Position numbers and translations under genes: made by a program
Notes under the pieces: model-generated
What the model saw: the letters and a program-made list of their open reading frames with translations, nothing else
What the model was told of the DNA's origin: nothing
The model's database searches: none
Source of the DNA: Hibiscus mutabilis
Lineage: Eukaryota > Streptophyta > Magnoliopsida > Malvales > Malvaceae
Direction: 5' to 3'
DNA length: 64,000 nt
Assembly: GCA_019671005.1 (NCBI GenBank)
Contig: CM033725.1
Location: 33,192,678-33,256,677 of the forward strand
In this document: piece after piece, positions 54,961 through 64,000 of the stretch
How the letters are laid out: each line of letters starts with the position of its first letter
How positions within the stretch are numbered: the stretch's first letter is position 1

Positions 54961-56464
54961 GCCGACAAGGGTTTTCAATCTCTGATGATACACTTGACTT
55001 TATTTCCTAATTGATAGCTCAGCCACACGACATGACACTTCAATAGTTGTAGATGTACAATGGATCACCGATTGTTCGTGATAAATTTGCTATGAAACCA
55101 CTGTATGATTTACTCATCCATTCTTTATCAATTTTATTTCTGCATATATATTATTACACATTTACTTTCTGCACTTTTATTTCAGTTTACGTTTTCTTTA
55201 TTACGGCAATTGTCAAGACATAAAGAGGCTAAAGGAATGAGACTGTTTGACTTTTGGGTAAAAATAGATGACAAATGCTATTGAAAGTAGAAACACGTCT
55301 GTGAGTCGTGCGAAGATACGAAGAGATTTTGGCATCTCTCTAACAAATTACTAAAACCTCCATTGCCATGTTCTTCAAGCGACTCCCTAATCACGGCCTT
55401 ATTCATTACACTCATGACCCCCTAGATGCCTACATAATCGCCCAATTTTTGAATTTCCATACTCATCAGTCGTAAAAATAACAGAGAAGAAGTAGCATTT
55501 TCTTACTTTTCCCAAACACAGAATCTTCCCGATCCTTCTACTACTTCTCAACAAAAAATAGTTCCTCCACCTCTAACTCCATCTCTGGTGAAAACCCAAA
55601 TGCCCTCTAAGAACCTTCACACACATCATCCAGTAATTACACACTTCTTTTTATCCATGTCCCTGCAACAACAATACGAGCTCATCTGTCAACATGGGAT
55701 CCTTGAAAAAAAGGGCTGGAATTCACAAAATGATAAATCTTAGAGATGCTTTAGGTCGACTTTCTTATGCTTAAGCATGAATCAAAATAAAATGAACTTA
55801 AATGCTCAATGTAGCAAATCAAAGGCTAAAAACTCCCTAAAAAATCAAGAAAATAAATTAAGACTTGATAATTTAAACAAAACTATCGATGGACACTATT
55901 CTATGCATCTTGCTATCTTAGTACACGAGGTGAGTTATGTTTGCTCCATTTAACTTTCCCTGGTATGAATGATAGTACTAGAAAAGGGTGAATGAATGTC
56001 TTCACGAGATGACACTAGTTGTAGGGCTCGGGGATGGGTTGTTTGCTCCACTCCATCTTCAGGTATCGAATGGTTAGTGTGATAAGCTGAAGCCCCAAGG
56101 ATACAATTTTCAAACGTAAAAAGAACATGGAGTAAAAATGTGCTAAAAAGGAAAAAACAATATGCTGAGGCAGAAAAAGAAAGCAACCCTTAAGCTTCTC
56201 TAAGACTATTAAGTATGAATGCATGTAACCAAGCACACACTACACTTACAGTAGATTTAATCTTTTAAATAAAACTATAAGCTCTGATGCACTTGCTTAT
56301 CATCAACATAGCTGAGGAATGAATTATTGTTGTAGCATAACTTGGAATCATTGTAATCATATCTTAGTGGAACCTAAGGACTTATGGGCTGTTTATTGTG
56401 CTTATTTTATGTTTCCATTTTCCATTTGCGTGAGGACAAGCAACATTTCAAGTTTGAGGGTATT
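54961..56464 (+). other. Non-coding remainder of the pol-less element
   Basis: The phrase 'gatgtacaatggatcaccgat' near 55045 matches the sequence just after pol in the Athila-like element ('gatctacaatggagccccgat', about 44610). Pol is therefore deleted between these points. The rest is tail sequence, ending with 'gaggacaagcaacatttcaag' and a decayed polypurine tract. Confidence 0.7.
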
Positions 56465-57875
56465 TGATGAGTGTATAATTGTTCTATTTTATATGCTCTT
56501 AATCTTTGTATGTTGCATGTTTTCAAGCTCGTTTAGGTTGTATTTAGGTTAGATTGTACATATTTGCATATAGATAAGGAGTTACATCACCTATGCTTAA
56601 ATTGTCATATATATTGGCGCTTTTCACGGGAAGGTGGTGTGTTTGTAGTGAATGTGTAAGATTCTGGTGGATGCTAAAGAATGCTGGAGTAAGAGAGGAG
56701 TAGATCACATGGCTAGAGATGACGAGGCACAAAGAGTTGGAGAAGAACCTTTCTTTGCCTATGTGGACTTTCTCCCAGATACGTAACATTCAATGAGTCA
56801 GGAAACAATTGGCTTTCTTTAATGAAGCCGCACAACTATAAGGTACTGAAGCCCTATTTTCACTGTCTGTATAAGGAAAACTTGGATGCTACTCAAAGAG
56901 GAGGGATCGACAGAGAGCACGATTCAGACGACAATCCTATTTTGAGTTTACAGAGAACCATCAGGGCGAAGCTAGATGATTCTCCTCATCAAACGAAGCC
57001 ATTGAGAGAGGCTGACGGCGAAAAGGCCTATAGCATAGTTGGACGACACGGAGGGAGTTTTGTCAAGGATGCTCGGCTTATTTCTTTTACTGCTTGATAA
57101 GCTAATGTACTATATACTTTAATTATGGTTGTTTTACGCTCAGATATGAGCTAAACTTTTTAAATTGGGATTATTGTGTCCTAGGATTTTATGTTTTGAT
57201 TATTATATTTCAATACTTTAGTTGTTTTTATCTTTATCTATTTTGTTCATGTGCTTAATGCATAGTTAATTGTAAGAGCTACTCGAGAGAGGTCTGTTAA
57301 CTATTGATATGTGGCTTAATATTCGAGAGAGTTAGGTTATATAAACGTGAATAGTGGGGCTAAGTTGTCAACTTAGTCTTAATTTGGCTTACATAAGTTT
57401 AGGGTTTCAACGACTAAAAGGGAGTTCATAAACAAATAATAGAGTTGTTAGGGTTAACACAGACATGTATCACCCTAACTATAAAGTTATTAACTTCTAG
57501 GCATAGAGAGAATCAAAAGTTCATTAGAAAATCCTGTCGAGTATGTGAAGAACCTAAGGGTTTACGCAGACATGTATTGTCCGTTGTTATAGCATTGAGA
57601 TAGATAATCAGTCATATATCCTTAACAATAATCCCAACCTCCATAATTAATCGTTTAGTCGCTGCAGCTGTTTGTCTTTATCATACTCATCTTTAGATTA
57701 GTTAAATTAGTTTTATTTAAATCGACATTCATCCATACTTGCAAACACATCCCTTAGTACGACAACTTCGTATTTGTCAATCTGATCCTCGTGGGTTCGA
57801 CGCTCTACTCTCACTTTATTACTTGATAAGACGAATATACTTACTCTAAAGTACATCACTATTCGACAAGCATCA
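56465..57875 (+). repeat. 3' LTR of the pol-less element
   Basis: Starts TGATGAGTGTATAATTG and ends ACAAGCATCA. It aligns with the 5' LTR throughout, with scattered substitutions. Confidence 0.95.
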
Positions 57876-57880
57876 TATAG

Positions 57881-59150
57881 TTTTTTATTGGTTCTGTGAT
57901 TTATATATTTATTTAATTTCGGTTGTTTGTTAACGATTCCCCTACGGTATTACGGTCACCCGCACCAGGATATGATCTGTATTATTTATGGCACAATTAA
58001 TTTAGCTAACTAGCTAACATCTAACATCTAACTTTTAATTTCGGCATTTATTTTCTTGCCCTTTATATTTTGTAAGCATTTTTTTATAAGCATATACTAT
58101 GTTATTTGTATTATATATACATTATAAGTTGCTTTATATATGTATATTTATAATTTATTTATGCTCTCTGTTTTTGACCCTTTATTTATTTGTTAGCATA
58201 TTTATTGTGACATGCATTTAATTATCATTCATTTAATTTTTATTATTTAATTCTATATTTACCTTGATAATTAATTAATTTTTAACTATAAAAAAGAGAT
58301 ATTTATTAACTTGAATATTTGTGTCGTAATATTTTGACTTAATGGATATTGATCAAATATTAAAATTAATTTATAGTGTCTAAAGGTAAGCTTTAAAATG
58401 AATAAAATTTGACAAGTCATAACATCATACTTAACTATTTGCATCATGCATAAAGGTGATGTACTCAATTTGAACCATAAATTAACACGACAGTTAGGCT
58501 TAAATGATGTCGCTTTAATCTATGGTCCGAATCTAAAGTCGTCCTTATTAGTTAAATGACTAATTAATTCAAACCCACCAAGTGTTAAAGTAATTTTTTA
58601 AAACAATTGAGAACATTTAATTTAAATTTGACAAGTCATAACATCATACTTAACTATTTGCATCATGCATAAAGGTGATGTACTCAGTTCGAACCATAAA
58701 TTAACACGACAGTCAGGCTTAAATGATGTCGCTTTAATCTATGGTCCGAATCTAAAGTCGTCCTTATTAGTTAAATGACTAATTAATTCAAACCCACCAA
58801 GTGTTAAAGTAAATTTTTTAAAACTTGTATTCAATTGAGAACGTTTAATTAAATTTAATTTAAATTTCAATGGTTTCCATCGATAAAAGCAATGCATGAT
58901 TTGGTAACGATTTTGGGCGTTGTGGGATGTTAATCCTTCCTCACACGTAACCAACATCTGAACCCATATTTTTGATGAATCTATAGTTTTATGGTGTCCA
59001 GTCTACCTTATCTAAGTGACCGGTGGCGACTCCAAGTTTTGTTTTAAAATACGAATTTTTTCAAATTCCCCCTTAAAATAATTTTTTAAAGCGAGAAAAT
59101 CATAAATATTTTTTTAAAATTAGTCGCTACAAAATGTAAATGAGTAACAA
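57881..59150 (+). mobile_element. Tat/Ogre-type gypsy LTR relic
   Basis: The phrase 'gggcgttgtgggatgttaat', followed by 'ccttcctcacacgtaacc', and 'accggtggcgactcca' are typical of Tat/Ogre LTR ends and their tRNA-Arg primer site. No coding part follows. A 219-bp tandem duplication lies within. The left end is undefined because the pol-less element inserted there. Confidence 0.6.
58405..58845. repeat. Tandem duplication, 219-bp unit, two copies
   Basis: The sequence starting GACAAGTCATAACATCATAC at 58411 is repeated from 58630. The copies differ at very few positions over about 200 bp, so duplication is recent compared with the rest of this relic. Confidence 0.95.
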
Positions 59151-59777
59151 TTTACCGTTTTACTAAAATATTTTCTAATATATGTAATATATATTTACAG
59201 TTAATAATTCATTGAACGATGATGTACTACGTTAGAATTTAGAAACCAACTAATGTTTGTATCTTTGAATTACTCTAATTTGTATTATTTGAAAAGAAAA
59301 GTACACAAATTTGATTTTGGGTACCTATGACCCGAGATTATGGGTACTCGATTATTGCTGATACTCAACTTACGGATATCTAATATTCACGGGTCAGATC
59401 ACATATTGTATTTTTAATACCCGAAAGTTAAAAACATTCAAAACTTCGGATAACTGAAATTACGGATACCCAATTTTAAACGGTCATACTTGCTGGTAGA
59501 TAAAATTTAATAAAAAATTATAAAACACTAAGGATTATTAAAAGAAAATCATTCGTAAAAAGCATGCAATAGAAAAAAAGAAAGTCATTTTTCATAAAAG
59601 CATGCAAAGTAGCAAACCGTTCGTAAAAAGTATAGGTTTGCAATCTTTGTAAATGAAGCAGATTTTATTGTTGAAATCTTACACCAACTGTATAAAATTA
59701 GACCAACATTGTTAAACAGAGAATCTTGTCCTTCGGAAGAGATGGCCAAATTGACAGAGAAAAACATTGTTTAAAAA
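59151..59777. other. AT-rich spacer and probable 3' UTR of the next gene
   Basis: No gene was recognised. The part at 59320-59480 has GGGTACC, ATGGGTACTCGA and AATACCCGAA words, like a decayed MITE. Two 'cattcgtaaaaagcatgcaa'-type copies lie near 59550 and 59615. The end nearest 59777 is expected to be 3' UTR of the minus-strand gene. Confidence 0.4.
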
Positions 59778-61028
59778 TCATGAACCTCCGCAGCAAGGAA
59801 ACAAGGACAACCAACTTTTACTTGAATCATCTTGGGGTGGTAACGTGCTTTCTTCTTCCTTCTCCTGTTTCTCCTCCTCCTGCGGCTGCTGTTGTGGCGG
59901 CTGCAGTTGTGTCGGTAATCCCTTGTTTTGGTCAGTACAAGAGGAGCTATGTCTTTCACCATCGGCGGCTGCCAACCTGAAATGAAGGCGAAAACAAGTT
60001 ATTGGAATGCTTGAGAAACATGATATTTTCTGAATACATGAACATATAACGAGGGGTGGAACTAGAGGGGCTGGAGGGGGCAGTCGCCCCTCCTAAAAAA
60101 TTGAAATTCTTTAATGATTTAGAAATTTTTAAAAATTTTTTATGTATTTTTTATTGAAAATATATATTCGCCCCTTCAAATTTTATAAGTTCAGCCCTAT
60201 AAAATTTTATAAGTTCTCTCTCAGAATATAAAATTTTGCATCCGTCCCTCCGTATAAGATCAAAACTTACACAGGGAAGGTAAACGAAATGCTGATACTT
60301 CTCTCCTCATAGAGTTCAGATAGGCTATTGATAGGTTTATTGGCCTCGAGGGCGGGTTTCTTTTCCATGCTAAGACTGCCTGACCCGACTGCACCATCAC
60401 GCACCATTGGAGCATTGCTAACTGAACCTTGAACCTCCTCAGCCTTAGCCACCTTTGGTTCGCTATCATCTTCTGCAACTTCACCGGTTTCGACCGCCGT
60501 TGCTGCTTTTCCCGAACCTTTGTCTGTATCTTCATTCATTGCAGCGGCAGCCATGTCGTCCAACTCTTTCAAAGAAGGCAACACGTTCTTCTGCGCAATG
60601 ATCTGCTCATCTAGCTTGGTCATTTCTCCAGATTTGTACAACATAAGGAACTGGTCCTTTGAGTAGCTGCAATTGTTGATGTGAATGCTGAACAATGATT
60701 CATTTGAAGCAGCGCTCCAATCCATATGTGTTTCCGACTTGACACGGAAAACCGACGACGGTATCCGATTCGATAAGTAGACTTGCATTTCAGGTGAACT
60801 CTCGATTGAAACACGAAGGTTACTTGATGATTTGAGTTGGTATTGTTTGGGGTTTTCGTTGTCATTATTGGTGACATTGAGATCAAAAAGTTCGTGAGAT
60901 GAGGAATAGGAGTTTGAACATCCATGGCTTGACAATGGTTTGATTTCATTAATATTAACTTCGTAATCTGTCGAATATCGCTTGCTGCTTCCTTCCCCTT
61001 CTTCATCCACTCTATGAACACTTCCCAT
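59778..61028 (-). CDS. Unrecognised plant gene, two coding exons, protein of 318 residues
   Basis: Coding exons are 60271-61028 and 59778-59976, joined at a strong GTAAGT donor and CAG acceptor in phase. The start chosen is ATG at 61028 (MGSVHRVDEEGEGSSKRYST), because the bases just upstream read CTTTTTCAG, a splice acceptor suggesting a 5' UTR intron. Upstream in-frame codons to 61049 would lie inside that intron. The protein is hydrophilic. It has a conserved-looking DWSAASNESLFSIHINN block (about residues 103-119), an acidic Ala/Glu-rich middle (about 155-215), a Gln/Glu/Pro-rich stretch and a C-terminal WLSLFPCCGGS. I recall the WSxASNESLFSIH pattern from uncharacterised plant proteins but can assign no function. 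No membrane segment is seen. It appears intact. Confidence 0.75.
60050..60240. repeat. Short interspersed repeat inside the gene's intron
   Basis: Begins GAGGGGTGGAACTAGAGGGG and ends near TTTTGCATCCGTCCCTCC. The interior has 'gccccttcaaattttataag' repeated as 'gccctataaaattttataag'. This type of repeat is common in plant introns and is of uncertain class. It takes up most of the 294-bp intron. Confidence 0.6.
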
Positions 61029-61300
61029 ATTCTGAAAAAGGAAAATCAATCAATTCTAATACAGAAAAGAACATAAAAGTTCGATATAATTATGAAAGGA
61101 ATTAACACTGACTACGGTATTGAATCTTGAAAACAAAAAATCAATAATATTTTCTTCAAAAACCCAAGGTTGGGGAGCTGTGTATTGAAAAACCGAGGAA
61201 AAGAATGGGGATATAAACAAAAGAGATTTGCTAAAAAGGGTAGGCAAAGACCAGATTTCGGTTGCCTAAATGTACTTTCTCTTTGGTTTAAACGTATTTT
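61029..61300 (-). promoter_or_regulatory. Upstream region and probable 5' UTR intron of the two-exon gene
   Basis: The acceptor-like CTTTTTCAG lies just before the ATG in gene sense. A leader exon would be somewhere in 61100-61260. No TATA box was fixed with confidence. Confidence 0.4.
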
Positions 61301-61980
61301 GTTTTAGTTATTTTGGTGACTTGATAACCATTTTCTCCAAACTAATGAAACCACATATGCTAACTTATACTAAAATAATGAGGTTGGGATTGTTTTTGTG
61401 AGTGAAATTAATTGAGAGTATTGGTGATTTTACTTGATTTCAATTGTAATTTTTATTGTTAGTTGGTATTCTCAATCACTTAGACACCTATAATATTCTT
61501 TTCTAAGAGTCAAGTTTACCCTTTTTACCATGCTAAGTCAGCACGCCATCAATTGTATAGCGACAATTAACACGCAAGTGACCAAATGTTTAATAAACAA
61601 AAACATAAATAGCCATAACACTAGTTTTTTAAAATTGGTGAACAAAAATATAAAATTACTAAAAATTGTGACCATTTAGGTAGTTTACCTATAAAAGAAA
61701 CACCAACGAAACAAAGCCGCATCTCTCAAAACATCCAATCCATGACTACTATAGCTCCTCCAACCAAACCGACCAGGTCAATGCTACACCTTTGAATGAC
61801 AAAGGCCTCTTCAATAATATTAAACGCAGAAAAAAAAAAAACCTTCAACGACCATCAGAGAGGCAGACCCTCGCAACAATTATCAAGATGCAGACTGGCT
61901 CCAAAAAAAGAGTCTCTCTGATTGCCTCTTATTATTTTGTTATTTCAATTATGTTTTAGTATAAGTTGGGTAGATTTCTA
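61301..61980. other. Spacer
   Basis: No gene was recognised. The part 61500-61700 has phrases ('aaaattggtgaacaaaaatat', 'gtgaccatttaggtagttta') suggestive of a decayed MITE. Confidence 0.4.
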
Positions 61981-63142
61981 AAAAGGTAAACTACCATAAT
62001 GCTCACTTACGTTTGGGTTGTGTATACTTTTGCTCATTAATTTTAAAAATTGAATTTTATGCTCATTTACGTTTTCGGTGTGTAAACTTATCCTCACTGA
62101 AACGTTTTTCACCGTTAACATTTAACAGGAAGCTGATTTGGCATATTAAAGGTTAATTAATAAAGGATTAATACCCAAATATGTACCCAAACTATACTTG
62201 TGGAACACTTTTGCTGCCTAAACTATTTTTAGCTCTAAATAGGTGCTTAAAGTTTTAATTTTGGTCATTTTAGGTGCCTAACCGTTAATTACCGTTATTT
62301 TTATTAAAAATAATTTTTTTTTATTTTTATTTTATTTCTTTTTTTAATTTTATTTTTAACTTAATTTTTTAATAAAAAACCCTAAATTTCCCAAAACTCA
62401 CAAAATGGCCCCAAATTTGAAATCCCTAACTTCCCCAACCGACGCCGCCGGACTACCAAGATCATTCCCACAACAACCCATCGTCGGTAAACGGCGGTAG
62501 GTGTGTCGATCGGCTTCCTAACTTCGAAAGAAGCCAAAATCGCGAAAGGAAGTCGTCGGCACACCTACCGTCGATTATCGGTGATGGGTGGTTGGGAGAA
62601 ACGGTCGTGGTGATCCGGCGGCGATAGTGGTGGTCTCCGGTGAGGTAGTAAACGACAACAGCGACGGTAATTTGGGGATTTGGGTTAGAGATTTAGAACT
62701 GTTTTATAAAGATTTAAAATTGTCAATTTTTTTAGAAAATTAAAATTTGAATTTTATTTAAAAATTAATTAAAAGAAATTAAAAATTAAAAACATGCCAC
62801 TTGTCACAATTTAATTGGCTAACGGATTTTTATTAATGGTTAGGCACCTAAAATGACCAAAATTAAAACTTTAGGCGCCTATTTAGAGATAAAATTAGTT
62901 TAGGCACCAAAAGTGATCTATAAGCATAGTTTGAGCACCTATTTGGGCATTAAGCCTTTTATTAATTGACTTTTAATCTACCAAATCTTCTTCCCGTTAA
63001 ATGTTAACGGTGAAAAACGTTTTAGTGAGAATAAGTTTACACCCCAAAAACGTAAATAAGCATAAAGTTCAATTTTTAAAATCTGTGAGCAAAAGTGTAC
63101 ACAACCTAAACGTAAGTGAGCATTACGATAGTTTACCCTTTT
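61981..63142. mobile_element. 1.16-kb near-complete palindrome (long hairpin element)
   Basis: The left end AAAAGGTAAACTACCATAATG pairs with the right end CATTACGATAGTTTACCCTTTT. Pairing continues through 'gctcacttacgtttgggttgtgta', 'gaaacgtttttcaccgttaac', 'tttggtcattttaggtgcctaacc' and into the GC-rich centre. There, 'cgccgccggactacca' faces 'tggtgatccggcggcg', and 'ggcggtaggtgtg' faces 'cacacctaccgtcg'. The centre is near 62555. A second set of ends (62161 AAAGGATTAATACCC and 62960 GGGCATTAAGCCTTTT) suggests a composite of two foldbacks sharing one centre. Confidence 0.9.
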
Positions 63143-63339
63143 AAAAAATATTCACGATCGTTGTACTTTCGGTGACTATAATAACACTTATGTATGCAAA
63201 CACAATAAATGTAGGACGACTAAAAATGCGATCGCAAATATAATTTAAATCCATGATCGTTATCCTCGTCTGATTTTTCTCTCCTTCATCACCTGACTTG
63301 GCCTTGAATCCAGTTTTTCCAAAAACGAACATGGTTGAA

Positions 63340-63590
63340 ATTATGCCCAGAACACTCGAGATCTACCGTTAAGAACATAAAAACCATCCAACCATGACAT
63401 AGCCCTCTCTGCATCCACCCTTTCGATAAAATGGACAAAGCCGAATCTACTTCCCCTTTGCTCCTTTTATTTGGAATAAAAGGATCGACAACTTCACCAT
63501 GAAAACTAAAAATCGACCGTATTCCCTTTCAATGAAACCTTTCTGGAAGGTTGAAAACGACTCCTGAATAAACCAAGTTTAAACGAATAA
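63340..63590 (-). pseudogene. RRM-like fragment of a plant LINE-type ORF
   Basis: On the minus strand the readings SFHGEVVDPFIPNKRSKGK and, in another frame, MQRGLCHGW / RAMSWLDGFYVLNG resemble 'GEVVDAFIPKKRSKxGxRFGFVRF...DAxRAIxxLNGFxLYG'. This is an RRM domain found in plant LINE-related ORFs. The frame is broken by stops and shifts. No RT or poly(A) tail was seen in the window. Confidence 0.55.
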
Positions 63591-64000
63591 TATTTTGTTT
63601 GTATTTATTTATTTATTTTTGGAGGTATTTATGTTTGATTCGTATTTGTTTAAATTTTTAACATCGTATTTGTGTTATTTGTTTATTTTTGAAGTTGTTC
63701 GTGTATGTTTGTTTAGCGTTCGCGAACATGTTTGTTTATATGTTTGCCAAAATGGTGAAATTACACCACTAGTCTTTATGCTCCATAGGCTTCACAGTTT
63801 GAACTCCAAAGTTCACCATGTGTTCAATTTAGTCTATTCTTTCACCAATATTTAAAGCATAAAGGAAAAAAAAACCATGTAAACGAGCTTATAAATGAGT
63901 TAGTTCTTGAGCAAAAATGAACCGAACACACTTTTATTCATGTTCGTTCGTGTTCATTTATTTAGCTTAATAAAAAAATTATTCATTTATTTAGCTTAAT
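63591..64000. repeat. Repeat with GTTCGTGT / CGAACATG words
   Basis: Phrases 'gttcgcgaacatgtttgttta' (63718-63738) and 'catgttcgttcgtgttcattta' (63939-63960) belong to a repeat type common in dicot genomes. A 'ttatttagcttaataaaaaaatta' direct repeat ends the window. No gene was recognised. Confidence 0.45.

Larger units (their letters stand above)
50853..57875 (+). mobile_element. Pol-less Athila-like gypsy element, 7.0 kb
   Basis: LTRs at 50853-52237 and 56465-57875 are flanked by an exact TATAG duplication (50848-50852 and 57876-57880). The primer site is of the same tRNA-Asp type as at 30613. Gag and protease are present. RT, RNase H, integrase and the accessory ORF are absent. It would depend on another element's enzymes if it moved at all. 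Confidence 0.9.

Noticed and set aside
59771..59985. Plus-strand cysteine- and serine-rich small frames (SCGCCCGGCSC type)
   Set aside because: They are antisense to the Gln/Pro-rich second exon of the minus-strand gene, whose splice phase and stop are consistent.
61026..61049. Upstream start MIFLFQN for the two-exon gene
   Set aside because: The extra codons overlap a CTTTTTCAG acceptor just before ATG GGA AGT, so they are more likely part of a 5' UTR intron.
62382..62564. Arginine-rich frame in the GC-rich palindrome core
   Set aside because: It spans the palindrome centre, has no family resemblance, and the mirrored arm gives similar spurious frames.

Overview
This window is plant nuclear DNA, very probably from a eudicot. 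It holds two interrupted host genes in about 64 kb, plant-type introns, Arabidopsis-type TTTAGGG-like repeats, and plant-specific LTR retrotransposon lineages. A Malvaceae origin is possible but cannot be shown from the sequence. The two host genes are on the minus strand: translation initiation factor eIF3 subunit M in ten coding exons (7056-10003), and an unrecognised two-exon plant gene (59778-61028). Nearly everything else is mobile DNA in several generations of insertion, and every element-encoded frame is broken.

Layout. 1-3305: copia gag relic and its 5' LTR, minus strand. 3600-5805: older copia gag relic carrying a small 8-bp-TSD insertion, a telomere-like tract and a foldback element. 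5807-6660: telomere-like MITE. 7056-10003: eIF3m. 10412-12737: foldback element with a solo LTR in one arm. 13080-14470: telomere-like tract, SINE-like piece and a MITE. 15021-20321: decayed copia element with both LTRs. 20355-21225: foldback element carrying an hAT-type MITE in one arm. 22018-24830: copia 5' LTR and gag, fused at about 24830 to a gypsy integrase (24826-25663), then a plant-retroelement accessory ORF and a 3' LTR (28766 onward). That LTR is split by an Athila-like gypsy element (29186-49233, TSD CCAAG). The Athila-like element has its integrase split by a chromodomain gypsy (Tekay/Del-like) element (34112-43635, TSD GTCCT). The split outer LTR resumes at 49239. It is followed by an 82-copy perfect TTATA microsatellite, a pol-less Athila-like element (50853-57875, TSD TATAG), a Tat/Ogre-type LTR relic, the second host gene, a 1.16-kb palindrome, and a LINE-type RRM relic.

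Most striking signal. Three different LTR types (two copia LTRs, a solo LTR with a related R/U5, and both LTRs of the chromodomain gypsy element) carry arrays of 10-bp palindromes arranged as decamer, 10-bp spacer, decamer. In four LTRs the decamer is GTATCGATAC-like. In the solo LTR it is GTTTCGAAAC-like, but the 10-bp spacing is the same. The shared form is GTWTCGAWAC. Where a TATA box can be seen, the arrays lie upstream of it in U3. About 35 pairs were read by eye. This looks like a constrained DNA-binding architecture whose core has changed between families; its function is unknown.
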